From: Bradyrhizobium genomosp. I (2014)
Lineage (GTDB): Bacteria; Pseudomonadota; Alphaproteobacteria; Rhizobiales; Xanthobacteraceae
Assembly: GCF_000261685.1 (NCBI RefSeq)
Contig: NZ_AJQE01000060.1
Span: forward strand, 1 to 47,777
Direction: 5' to 3'
DNA length: 47,777 nt
This document shows, one piece after another, positions 16,411 through 22,857 of the stretch (position 1 is the stretch's first letter; each line of letters opens with the position of its first letter). A program made the position numbers and the translations under genes. The notes under the pieces were generated by a model, which worked only from the letters and a program-made list of their open reading frames with translations, did no database searches and had not been told where the DNA came from.

Positions 16411-17369
16411 TGGACACCTCGGAGGATATCCTGCAACAGGCCTCCCCGGACCTGATCCGGGGATCAGACACCGCGCGCGCCGCAAAGGCGGCGCGGCTGT
16501 CGCCGTCTTTCATCTCCTGGCTCCAGGCCGGGCCGATGATGCTGGTGTTTCTCGTCTTCTTTCTCATTCCGCTGGTATTCGTCGTCATCGTCTCCTTCTG
16601 GGACTACAACGAATACCAGTTGCTGCCGGCCTTCTCGGGCCGAGGCTACACCGACACGTTCGAAGGCTGCATCGCGCAGCTCCCCGATCTCTGCACGATC
16701 GGCAGGACATATTTGAAGACGCTGAAGCTGTGCTTCCTGGTCTGGGCGATCACGCTCTTCATCGGCTTCTGGGTCGCCTACTTCCTAGCCTTCCATGTGA
16801 AATCCAAGACCTGGCAGATGGGATTGTCGCTGCTCTGCACGATCCCGTTCTGGACCTCCAACGTGATCCGCATGATCGCCTGGATCCCGCTGCTCGGGCG
16901 CAACGGGCTCGTGAACTCCGGCCTGATGAAGACGGGGCTGATCAACCACCCCGTGGAATGGCTGCTGTTCTCCGAATTCTCCGTGGTGCTGGCGCTGGTG
17001 CACCTCTTCACCTTCTTCATGGTGGTGCCGATCTTCAACTCGATGGTACGCATCGACAAATCCCTGATCGAGGCGGCCTATGATGCCGGCGCCACCGGCT
17101 TCCAGACGCTCGTCAACGTCATCATCCCGCTGGCGAAGCCCGGCATCGTGATCGGCTCGATCTTCGTCATCACCATCGTGATGGGCGACTTCATCACCAT
17201 CGGCGTGATGGGCGGCCAGCAGATCGCCGCCGCCGGCAAGATCATCGAGACGCGGGTCAACGCGCTGCAGTTTCCGGCCGCGGCCGCGAATGCCGTGATC
17301 CTGCTCGCGATCACCTTCCTGATCATCACCATGATGTCGCGCATCGTCGACATCAAGAAGGAGCTCTAG
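16410..17369 (+). CDS. ABC transporter permease, PotB type
   Basis: 319 residues from ATG 16410, overlapping the preceding TGA by one base, indicating translational coupling. It has about six transmembrane helices, the first at FLVFFLIPLVFVVIVSFW, and a long periplasmic loop with two cysteines (GCIAQLPDLCTIG). The binding-protein-dependent permease EAA loop reads EAAYDAGATGFQTLVNVIIPLAKPG near residues 225-250, contacting the ATPase. It is one half of a heterodimeric membrane channel with the next gene. Confidence 0.92.
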   Translation: MDTSEDILQQASPDLIRGSDTARAAKAARLSPSFISWLQAGPMMLVFLVFFLIPLVFVVIVSFWDYNEYQLLPAFSGRGYTDTFEGCIAQLPDLCTIGRTYLKTLKLCFLVWAITLFIGFWVAYFLAFHVKSKTWQMGLSLLCTIPFWTSNVIRMIAWIPLLGRNGLVNSGLMKTGLINHPVEWLLFSEFSVVLALVHLFTFFMVVPIFNSMVRIDKSLIEAAYDAGATGFQTLVNVIIPLAKPGIVIGSIFVITIVMGDFITIGVMGGQQIAAAGKIIETRVNALQFPAAAANAVILLAITFLIITMMSRIVDIKKEL

Positions 17370-17372
17370 AGC

Positions 17373-18251
17373 ATGAAGGAGGGACGCCCGCGCTCTTTCT
17401 ACGTGCTTGCGATCTTCTTCGCGGCCTATGTGCTGTTCCTCTACGGGCCGATGATCGCGATCTACGTGCTGTCGTTCCAGGGGCCGCAGGGCGGCCTCAC
17501 CTTTCCGATGAACGGCGTCTCGACCTTCTGGATCGCAAAACTGTTCCAGGGCACCGGCATCGTCGATCTCGGAGCGGCCTTCCGCCGCTCGCTGCTGCTT
17601 GGCATCATCGTGATGATCGTCACCGTCGTGCTGTCGGTCGCTGCCGGCATGGCCTTCCGCAGGAAGTTCAAGGCACAGAGCATATTGTTCTATTCAGCGA
17701 TCGCGAGCCTGATCGTTCCTTCGATCATCACCTCGCTCGGCATTTCGCTGGAATTCCGCATCATCGACGATCTCGTCAAGGCGCACTGGAACGAGAATTT
17801 CGAGACCTCGATGGGCCTGCTCACCTCCGGGCTCGGCGCGCATTTGACCTGGACGCTGCCGTTCGGGCTTCTCATCATGTTCGCGATCTTCAACCGCTTC
17901 GACCCGCGCCTCGAGGAAGCCGCGCGCGATCTCGGCGCGACGCCATGGCAGACCTTCCGTCACGTCGTGCTGCCGATCATCCTGCCCTCCGTGATCGGCA
18001 TCGGCCTGTTCGGCTTCACGCTGTCCTGGGACGAGCTCGCGCGCTCCAGCCAGGCCATCGGCGCCGTGAATACATTGCCGCTCGATCTCCAGGGCCTCAC
18101 CACCACCGTGACCAACCCCGACATCTATGCGCTCGGCACCGTGATCTCGGCGGTCTCGTTCACGGTGATCGCGCTTGCGCTCGGCACAATCCACGTGCTC
18201 AACAAGCGGCAGGCGGCCAAGGGCTCGGACGCCGGCAAGGGACTTGTCTAA
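17373..18251 (+). CDS. ABC transporter permease, PotC type
   Basis: 292 residues from ATG 17373, three bases after the stop of its partner permease. It has about six transmembrane helices, starting with YVLAIFFAAYVLFLYGPMIAIYVL, and the EAA loop EAARDLGATPWQTFRHVVLPIILP near residues 178-202. It completes the importer. Its TAA stop lies inside the first unit of a three-fold 16-bp tandem repeat that fills the gap to the racemase gene. Confidence 0.92.
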   Translation: MKEGRPRSFYVLAIFFAAYVLFLYGPMIAIYVLSFQGPQGGLTFPMNGVSTFWIAKLFQGTGIVDLGAAFRRSLLLGIIVMIVTVVLSVAAGMAFRRKFKAQSILFYSAIASLIVPSIITSLGISLEFRIIDDLVKAHWNENFETSMGLLTSGLGAHLTWTLPFGLLIMFAIFNRFDPRLEEAARDLGATPWQTFRHVVLPIILPSVIGIGLFGFTLSWDELARSSQAIGAVNTLPLDLQGLTTTVTNPDIYALGTVISAVSFTVIALALGTIHVLNKRQAAKGSDAGKGLV

Positions 18252-18284
18252 AAAGGGACTTGTCTGAGAAGGGGCTTGTCTGAT
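18237..18284 (+). repeat. Three tandem 16-bp repeats across the permease stop and racemase leader
   Basis: The units are AAGGGACTTGTCTAAA (18237-18252), AAGGGACTTGTCTGAG (18253-18268) and AAGGGGCTTGTCTGAT (18269-18284). The permease stop codon is in unit 1. Each unit carries a purine-rich AAGGG, so the leader of the racemase gene has three possible ribosome-site-like elements; only the last is near ATG 18288. Recent slippage duplication is the simplest origin. Confidence 0.9.
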
Positions 18285-18287
18285 CCG

Positions 18288-19019
18288 ATGCGGCTTCACG
18301 TCGTCAACCCCAACACAACGGCGTCGATGACGGCGAAGATCGCCGCTGCGGCGCGCAGCGTTGCCCTGCCCGACACCGTGATCGACGCGCGCCAGCCCGC
18401 GATGGGCCCGGTCTCCATCGAAGGCTTTTACGACGAGGCTTTCGCGGTGCCCGGCATGCTCGGCTGCATCCGCGAGGCCGACCGCGACGGCGTGGATGCG
18501 CACATCATCGCCTGCTTCGACGACACCGGCTTAGATGCCGCGCGCGCCGCCGCAAAGGCGCCGGTGATCGGCATCGGCGAAGCCGGCTTCCACATGGCGA
18601 GCCTGATCGCAGCGCGCTTCGCCGTGGTGACGACCCTCGGTGTCTCCATCGTGCCGATCGAACACAATCTGAAGAAGTACGGCCTTGCCGAACGCTGCGC
18701 CCGGGTCCGCGCCGCCGAGGTGCCGGTGCTCGCGCTCGAGCAACGCCACACTGATGCGCTCGGCAAGATCTCGGCGGAGATCACCGCCGCGATCCGTGAC
18801 GACCGCGCGGAGGCCATCGTGCTCGGCTGCGCCGGCATGGCCGATCTCGCCACTGAACTCGCCGCCGCGCACGGCCTGCCCGTGGTCGACGGCGTCGCCG
18901 CGGCGGTGACGCTGGCGGAATCACTGGCGCGGCTGGGATTGAAGACGTCGCGGCTTGGCCCCTACGCGGAACCGCGATCGAAGGGCTATTCCGGGCCGTT
19001 TTCGCAATTTCAGCCTTGA
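18288..19019 (+). CDS. Aspartate/glutamate/hydantoin racemase family protein
   Basis: 243 residues from ATG 18288, with AAGGGG 13 bases upstream inside the last tandem repeat; a TTG at 18276 is an alternative. The two catalytic cysteines of cofactor-independent racemases are present: Cys76 in IIACFDDTG and Cys181 in IVLGCAGM. The N-terminal VVNPNTT motif and the GIGEAGFHMA segment point to the hydantoin-racemase branch rather than glutamate racemase MurI. Being the last gene of an importer operon, it probably inverts the stereocentre of the imported compound or a derivative (amino acid, hydantoin, allantoin-like). The substrate is inference. Confidence 0.88.
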   Translation: MRLHVVNPNTTASMTAKIAAAARSVALPDTVIDARQPAMGPVSIEGFYDEAFAVPGMLGCIREADRDGVDAHIIACFDDTGLDAARAAAKAPVIGIGEAGFHMASLIAARFAVVTTLGVSIVPIEHNLKKYGLAERCARVRAAEVPVLALEQRHTDALGKISAEITAAIRDDRAEAIVLGCAGMADLATELAAAHGLPVVDGVAAAVTLAESLARLGLKTSRLGPYAEPRSKGYSGPFSQFQP

Positions 19020-19045
19020 TCCTGCCTCTCACGGGGCCCTCGGAT

Positions 19046-19076
19046 CCAGCAAGGCACGCTGTTTGCTGGTTTTTTT
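19046..19076 (+). terminator. Rho-independent terminator of the ABC importer/racemase operon
   Basis: CCAGCAA (19046-19052) pairs with TTGCTGG (19063-19069) around a 10-base loop, followed by seven T (19070-19076). It lies 27 bp after the racemase stop. Confidence 0.85.
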
Positions 19077-19197
19077 GCCCTTAGCCTCTTTTTGGTCCCA
19101 TTCCTTGCTGAAACCTAGCGCTTTCGGGACGCCCCGGTGACCCCCTGGGTTGCCGGTCTTCGCCACGCACCAAGTTTGCTTTTGGGTTTTGTCAGCG

Positions 19198-19695
19198 ATG
19201 ATCGATCTCGCCCAGGACACACCGTCCAACCCCCTCCTTCGCCTTGGCGCGCAGCCGATCGCGCTGACCGCCGCGGCGCTCCTGCTTCTGATCGCAGGAG
19301 TAACCTCGATCGCGATCTGGCGTGCCTATACCGGCGCCGCCCCCGAGACCGACCGGGTGGTGGCATCGCGGCAGCTCCAGGCCCGCGCGGCCCAGGCGTC
19401 CGAGCAGCTCGTCGAGAAGACCAAGGGGCTGGAGGCGACACAGCAGGAATCGATCGACCAGCTCCAGGTGGTGCAGGACCAGCTCCAGACCATGAAGCGG
19501 CTCATGGCGGCGCAACAGGCCGACACCAAGCGCCTGTCCGAGCAGGTCGCGAGCCTGAACGAGTCCATCGACGGCCTGCGGCAGTCCTTTGCCAGTGCAC
19601 GGGCGACCGAGGCCGACGCGCCGTCGGTTACCCGCAGGAAACCGGCGCGGCACCGCGTCCATGCCAGCGGCGCGCGCAAGCGCACGCGCGGCTAG
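19198..19695 (+). CDS. Single-pass membrane protein with coiled coil, unknown function
   Basis: 165 residues from ATG 19198. There is a short cytoplasmic N-terminus, one transmembrane helix at about 20-41 (IALTAAALLLLIAGVTSIAIW), then a long Gln/Glu-rich helix with heptad character at about 60-135 (LEATQQESIDQLQVVQDQL, MKRLMAAQQADTKRLSEQV). It ends in a strongly basic Arg/Lys/His tail (RRKPARHRVHASGARKRTRG). The shape suggests an envelope scaffold or a DNA- or polyanion-contacting tail; neither is shown. It lies between the importer operon terminator and a CRP-like site. Confidence 0.7.
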   Translation: MIDLAQDTPSNPLLRLGAQPIALTAAALLLLIAGVTSIAIWRAYTGAAPETDRVVASRQLQARAAQASEQLVEKTKGLEATQQESIDQLQVVQDQLQTMKRLMAAQQADTKRLSEQVASLNESIDGLRQSFASARATEADAPSVTRRKPARHRVHASGARKRTRG

Positions 19696-19732
19696 CCGTT
19701 TTCGGCGCGGCGGGAACTTTATTTTGGCCACT

Positions 19733-19748
19733 TGTGAACTGGATCACA
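19733..19748. promoter_or_regulatory. CRP-like palindrome TGTGA-N6-TCACA
   Basis: TGTGA (19733-19737), six bases, TCACA (19744-19748) matches the core of the cAMP receptor protein site exactly. It lies 37 bp after the stop of the coiled-coil protein gene and 73 bp before a strong terminator hairpin, in a gap whose two neighbouring genes both end here. That placement suggests a short transcript between site and terminator. Which regulator binds is unknown. Confidence 0.45.
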
Positions 19749-19783
19749 TTCGCCCGTAAGATTCCGCGCGATGCTTGCCATTA

Positions 19784-19862
19784 CCGGATGGCGTGAGCCG
19801 ATTTCAATATCCGGGGCTGGCAAGGTCGTTGACGGTATACTGCGTCAACGACCTTGTTTTTT
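19784..19862 (+). ncRNA. Candidate small RNA ending in a 14-bp terminator
   Basis: Hairpin 1: CCGGAT (19784-19789) with ATCCGG (19809-19814). Hairpin 2: a perfect 14-bp stem CAAGGTCGTTGACG (19821-19834) with CGTCAACGACCTTG (19843-19856), 8-base loop, then six T. Hairpin 2 is certainly terminator-shaped. It could simply end the coiled-coil gene's message, but the 125-bp distance and the CRP-like site in between make an independent sRNA plausible. The 5' end is not defined. Confidence 0.4.
19821..19862 (+). terminator. Strong Rho-independent terminator
   Basis: A perfect 14-bp stem (19821-19834 with 19843-19856) around the loop GTATACTG is followed by six T (19857-19862). It serves plus-strand transcription; on the minus strand no T run follows. 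Confidence 0.9.
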
Positions 19863-19876
19863 AACGGGGCATTCGC

Positions 19877-20251
19877 TCACTCGCAGACGTCGACCCGACG
19901 GTACCGCCATCCCGACGGCGTCTTGATGCGCTTTCGCACGACGTAGCAGCCGCCGTAACCGTCATCGTAGCCGGTACCATAATAATAGGGATCACCGTAG
20001 TAGGGATAACCGTAGCCGTAGTAGCCGCCATAGTAGCCGGCACCGACGCCGACGAGACCCGCCCCGATTGCGACGCCCGGCCAGAAGCCGCCGCCGTGCC
20101 AATGGTGGTGCCCCCAGCCGCCCCCACCATGGAAGCCTCCGCCATGGAATCCTCCGCCATGTCCGAAACCGCCGCGCGCCTCGGCCGCGTGCGGCGCCGA
20201 CAGCCCGACCGCCGCCACAGCCACCGCCGTCATGATCATCTTGCGTAACAT
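19877..20251 (-). CDS. Exported Gly/His/Tyr-rich protein
   Basis: 124 residues from ATG 20251, with GGAGG upstream; the frame extends further but that part lacks a ribosome site. Residues 1-26 are a signal peptide ending AAEA. Next come a Gly/His/Phe-rich segment with repeats of GGGFHGGGF (27-56), a short hydrophobic Gly-rich stretch (VAIGAGLVGVGAGYY), a Tyr/Gly-rich segment (YYGGYYGYGYPYYG) and a C-terminal domain with two cysteines (GGCYVVRKR ... RRVDVCE), a recurrent ending in rhizobial exported proteins that may form a disulfide. It is probably a periplasmic or surface structural protein. Function is unknown. Confidence 0.8.
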   Translation of the reverse strand: MLRKMIMTAVAVAAVGLSAPHAAEARGGFGHGGGFHGGGFHGGGGWGHHHWHGGGFWPGVAIGAGLVGVGAGYYGGYYGYGYPYYGDPYYYGTGYDDGYGGCYVVRKRIKTPSGWRYRRVDVCE

Positions 20252-20354
20252 CACTCGATCCTCCGCGTGGACACGCTCCACGCTTCAAAGCAGGACCAAG
20301 CTAACGTCAGTTGGGAACTCGTGACAGCCACGCTGTCTCACTTCAGCGCGAGCG

Positions 20355-20672
20355 TCAGCAGCCGCGGCAGATGCTCTTGATTTTGCTGTCGAGGTGCCGG
20401 TTCTCGGCTTTGACGGCGGCATCAGCCGCCTCGCCTCCGCCGATGCCGGTGGTGACTCCGGAGCCCGGGCCGGAGGATTGAGCCGTACCCAGGCTGTTGG
20501 TCCCGCGCGGCGGAACGGGCGAGTTGCCAACACTTCCGGTCAAGCCCACCGAGCCTCCGCTCGCTCCTGCAGAGCCGCCGCTCGTTTGCGCGAACGATAT
20601 GGCCGGCATCGCCGCAAGCGTGAGGACCATGATTGCGGTCTTGATTGACCCGGTTGCGGACGATCTGTCCAT
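20355..20672 (-). CDS. Exported Gly/Ser-rich small protein
   Basis: 105 residues from ATG 20672, with AAGGAGG eight bases upstream. A signal peptide covers about 1-27 (IMVLTLAAMPAISFAQ). The mature part is Gly/Ser/Thr-rich and probably disordered (GGSAGASGGSVGLTGSVG; GTNSLGTAQSSG), ending in a charged helix with two cysteines at the C-terminus (LDSKIKSICRGC). I recognise no domain. It lies 103 bp upstream of the Gly/Tyr-rich exported protein on the same strand; both have strong ribosome sites, exported low-complexity bodies and terminal cysteines, so a joint envelope role is possible. Confidence 0.72.
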   Translation of the reverse strand: MDRSSATGSIKTAIMVLTLAAMPAISFAQTSGGSAGASGGSVGLTGSVGNSPVPPRGTNSLGTAQSSGPGSGVTTGIGGGEAADAAVKAENRHLDSKIKSICRGC

Positions 20673-20768
20673 CGGAAATCCTCCTTTGTCGGTCAACGGC
20701 CGCCATGAAGAGCTGTTCCGGAACAAATGCCGTCACATCAGCTTGAAAGCGAGGGAGGCAAAATCACG

Positions 20769-20933
20769 ATGACCGATCCTGACCCCTTTGCAGAAGGCGA
20801 ACGCGCCGCGCGCGAGAACATCCCGGCGGAGGCCAATCCCTACCTCGACGGCAGCGACCAGCACGCGTTATGGGCCGCCGGCCACGAGAAGGTGGCAGGC
20901 GCGACTGAAGCTCGCCAATCCGAACGTGGCTGA
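20769..20933 (+). CDS. Mini-protein resembling ribosome modulation factor (RMF/CrpP family)
   Basis: 54 residues from ATG 20769, with GGGAGG about 13 bases upstream. The pattern A-x-x-E-G-x-x-A-A-R ... NPY ... W-x-x-G-H (FAEGERAARE, EANPYLDGS, LWAAGHEK) follows that of the Rmf/CrpP family: G-x-x-A-x-x-G, N/C-P-Y, W-x-x-G. In gammaproteobacteria Rmf dimerises ribosomes in stationary phase; CrpP-like members have been linked to other functions. The basic residues of E. coli Rmf are largely absent here and the protein is acidic, so ribosome binding should not be assumed. It ends three bases from the convergent carbonic anhydrase gene. Confidence 0.6.
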   Translation: MTDPDPFAEGERAARENIPAEANPYLDGSDQHALWAAGHEKVAGATEARQSERG

Positions 20934-20935
20934 GC

Positions 20936-21466
20936 TCAACCGATCCGCTTCAGGCCCTTCCTGAAGCGCGGACCGTTGGCGACATAGAACCTGGCCGCAC
21001 TCCCCATCTTCTGGACCTGCGTGTCGTCGAGCGTGCGCATCACGCGCGCCGGCGAGCCGATGATCAGGGAACGTTCGGGAAATTCCTTGCCCTCGGTGAT
21101 GACGGAGCCGGCACCGACGATGCTGTTGCGGCCGATCCTGGCGCCGTTCATCACGATCGAGCCCATGCCGACAAGTGCGCCCTCCTCGATGGTGCAGCCG
21201 TGCAGGATGACGTTGTGGCCGACCGTGCAGTTCCTGCCGATGTGAAGCGGAAAGCCGAGATCGGTGTGGCAGGTCGAACCGTCCTGCACGTTGGCGCCCT
21301 CGCCGATCTCGATCCACTCGTTGTCACCGCGCAGCACGGCGCCGAACCAGACGCTCGCACCCGGCTTCAGGCGCACGCGGCCGATCACGGTTGCGGTCTC
21401 CGCGATGAAATAATTGCCGTCGGCGGGAAGGTCGGGCGCCTGCCCGTCGAGCTCGTAGATCGCCAT
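20936..21466 (-). CDS. Gamma-class carbonic anhydrase family protein
   Basis: 176 residues from ATG 21466, with AGGAGA upstream; the codon before is TTG in the same frame. It is a left-handed beta-helix of hexapeptide repeats (e.g. IGRVRLKPGASVWFGAVLRGD, IGEGANVQDGS, IEEGALVGMGSIVM, IGRNSIVGAGSVI). The three zinc histidines of gamma-carbonic anhydrases are in place: His67 (TCHTDLG), His84 (VGHNV) and His89 (LHGC). The family includes active CO2 hydratases and non-enzymatic relatives such as YrdA and PaaY. It acts in the cytoplasm as a trimer. It is likely a housekeeping gene. Confidence 0.92.
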   Translation of the reverse strand: MAIYELDGQAPDLPADGNYFIAETATVIGRVRLKPGASVWFGAVLRGDNEWIEIGEGANVQDGSTCHTDLGFPLHIGRNCTVGHNVILHGCTIEEGALVGMGSIVMNGARIGRNSIVGAGSVITEGKEFPERSLIIGSPARVMRTLDDTQVQKMGSAARFYVANGPRFRKGLKRIG

Positions 21467-21553
21467 CAAGGTCTCCTGTCACGTCGACCTCAGCCATAGC
21501 GAAACGGCGGCGAAGAGGCAAAGGGCCGCGCGCGCCGAGCGATCGGACGAGCG

Positions 21554-21898
21554 TCAGCCCAGAACGCCGGCGGCACGCAGCGTCATCAGGAAGAAGGTGC
21601 CGCTCATCATGCTCCAGAAGCCGGCGATGAGGGTCGCCATCATCACGAACTCGGCGCGGCGGCTTTCCACCCGCATGCCGCGCAGCGTGTTGCGCATGAT
21701 GATGAAGGGCGCGGCGAACACCAGGAACGGAACCGCCGCGAAGGTTTTCGGCGCCACGCCGTCCTGCAACAGGCCGAAGCCGGCGGGCCGATGGGCGAGC
21801 GCCTGGTATCCGTTCACGAGGGCGCCCGCGAGCGCGAAACCGATGCAGATCGAGAAGAAGGTGTTGAGAGCTTCAGGTGTCATCGGAACAGTCCGCAT
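21554..21898 (-). CDS. DUF6949-like small membrane protein
   Basis: 114 residues from ATG 21898; ATG 21883 is equally possible and neither has a clear ribosome site. There are three hydrophobic helices: about 12-31 (FFSICIGFALAGALVNGYQAL), 52-68 (FAAVPFLVFAAPFIIMRN) and 84-108 (FVMMATLIAGFWSMMSGTFFLMTL). The RNTLRGMRVESRRAEF loop between helices 2 and 3 is basic. Similar proteins occur across Bradyrhizobium and relatives with no known function. The upstream region carries two CtrA-type boxes, which may control this gene or the divergent one. Confidence 0.7.
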   Translation of the reverse strand: MRTVPMTPEALNTFFSICIGFALAGALVNGYQALAHRPAGFGLLQDGVAPKTFAAVPFLVFAAPFIIMRNTLRGMRVESRRAEFVMMATLIAGFWSMMSGTFFLMTLRAAGVLG

Positions 21899-21938
21899 TT
21901 ACGCAACGCCGGAGCCTACCTGTGACAAAGAGTGCCGG

Positions 21939-21970
21939 TTAACGCTACATTATCCTTAAGGGAAGGTTAA
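21939..21970. promoter_or_regulatory. Two CtrA-type boxes (TTAA-N7-TTAA)
   Basis: A perfect TTAA-N7-TTAA occurs at 21956-21970, and a 7-of-8 match (TTAA-N7-TTAT) at 21939-21953, adjacent and not overlapping. CtrA is the cell-cycle response regulator of alphaproteobacteria, and this is its consensus. The pair lies between the divergent DUF6949-like gene (start 21898) and the membrane-anchored protein gene (start 22106). Confidence 0.55.
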
Positions 21971-22105
21971 CGCGGCCGGCCACCCCGCGCAGGGCCGTCC
22001 CCATCCTCCGCAGCCGGCAACGCTCCGCGAGAGCGCCCTCACGTGGCATATTCGCTGCTGATTCGTCGGCCATCGGCCGACTTCCGGCTCGACTTGCGCA
22101 AGCTC

Positions 22106-22813
22106 ATGACGGTGTTTTCGGCAGCTCCCCTCAAGTCTCCCCGCACGCGCGCACGCGCGCATGTCGTCCCGGTCGTGCTCGGCGGCACCGCCGCGGCATG
22201 CGCGGTCGCGCTCGTCGCCTATTTGTTGTGGCCGACCTGGGGTACCAGCGGCGCGAACGCCCCGGACAAGCTGCCGGTCAGCGTCGGCGGCACGCTGTTC
22301 AACCTGCCGGTCAACGCGATTCGCATGAAGATCCAGCGGCACTCCGGGCCGCAGGAGCGCATCGATCTCGACTTCCTCTATCCCTCGCTCGAGCCGCCCG
22401 GCGCGCCGAAGCACGTCACCGCCGAGATGGTGGAACCGGCAGTGCAATCGATCGACCGCATCTTCCTGTCGATCGCGGCCCATCACGATGCGCTCTCGCC
22501 CGAGCAGCGCATGGCCACCATTTATCCGCGCTATCTCGACCAGTCCGCGGCGACGCCCGCGGACGGCCTCACGATGCGGATGTTCCGCGCGGACACGCCG
22601 TACGGCAGCGAGGATCTCTATTCCGCTGCAAGCCCGGCGCTGACCGCGCGCTGCACCCGCGATGCAGCGACGCCTGGCATGTGCCTGTCCGAGCGCCGCG
22701 TCGGCGGCGCCGACCTCACCTTCCGCTTCCCGCGCAGCTGGCTGTCGCAGTGGCACGACGTGGCAGAGGCGATGGACAGACTGACCGCGCAGCTGCGCGG
22801 GTTGAAGGGGTGA
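22106..22813 (+). CDS. Membrane-anchored hypothetical protein
   Basis: 235 residues from ATG 22106; a GTG at 22043 in frame would add 21 residues. After a basic N-terminus (KSPRTRARAH) there is one transmembrane helix at about 20-42 (VPVVLGGTAAACAVALVAYLLW). The rest, about 190 residues, should be periplasmic. It contains a conserved-looking block VSVGGTLFNLPVNAIR, then LDFLYPSLEPPG, and two cysteines (ARCTRDAATPGMC). I recognise no named domain. CtrA-type boxes lie 136-167 bp upstream, so cell-cycle-linked expression and an envelope role are reasonable guesses. Confidence 0.7.
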   Translation: MTVFSAAPLKSPRTRARAHVVPVVLGGTAAACAVALVAYLLWPTWGTSGANAPDKLPVSVGGTLFNLPVNAIRMKIQRHSGPQERIDLDFLYPSLEPPGAPKHVTAEMVEPAVQSIDRIFLSIAAHHDALSPEQRMATIYPRYLDQSAATPADGLTMRMFRADTPYGSEDLYSAASPALTARCTRDAATPGMCLSERRVGGADLTFRFPRSWLSQWHDVAEAMDRLTAQLRGLKG

Positions 22814-22857
22814 GCAAGGCCGTTCGGCCGCCGACGCCACCGCGCGGCTGCGTGGTC

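Noticed and set aside
15306..17369. One long open frame seeming to fuse the binding protein region to the permease
   Set aside because: The first part is the wrong frame of the solute-binding protein gene; the true permease starts at ATG 16410, overlapping the TGA.
19713..19740. GGAAC as the -35 of an EcfG-type stress promoter
   Set aside because: No CGTT-like -10 element occurs at the required 16-17 bp spacing.
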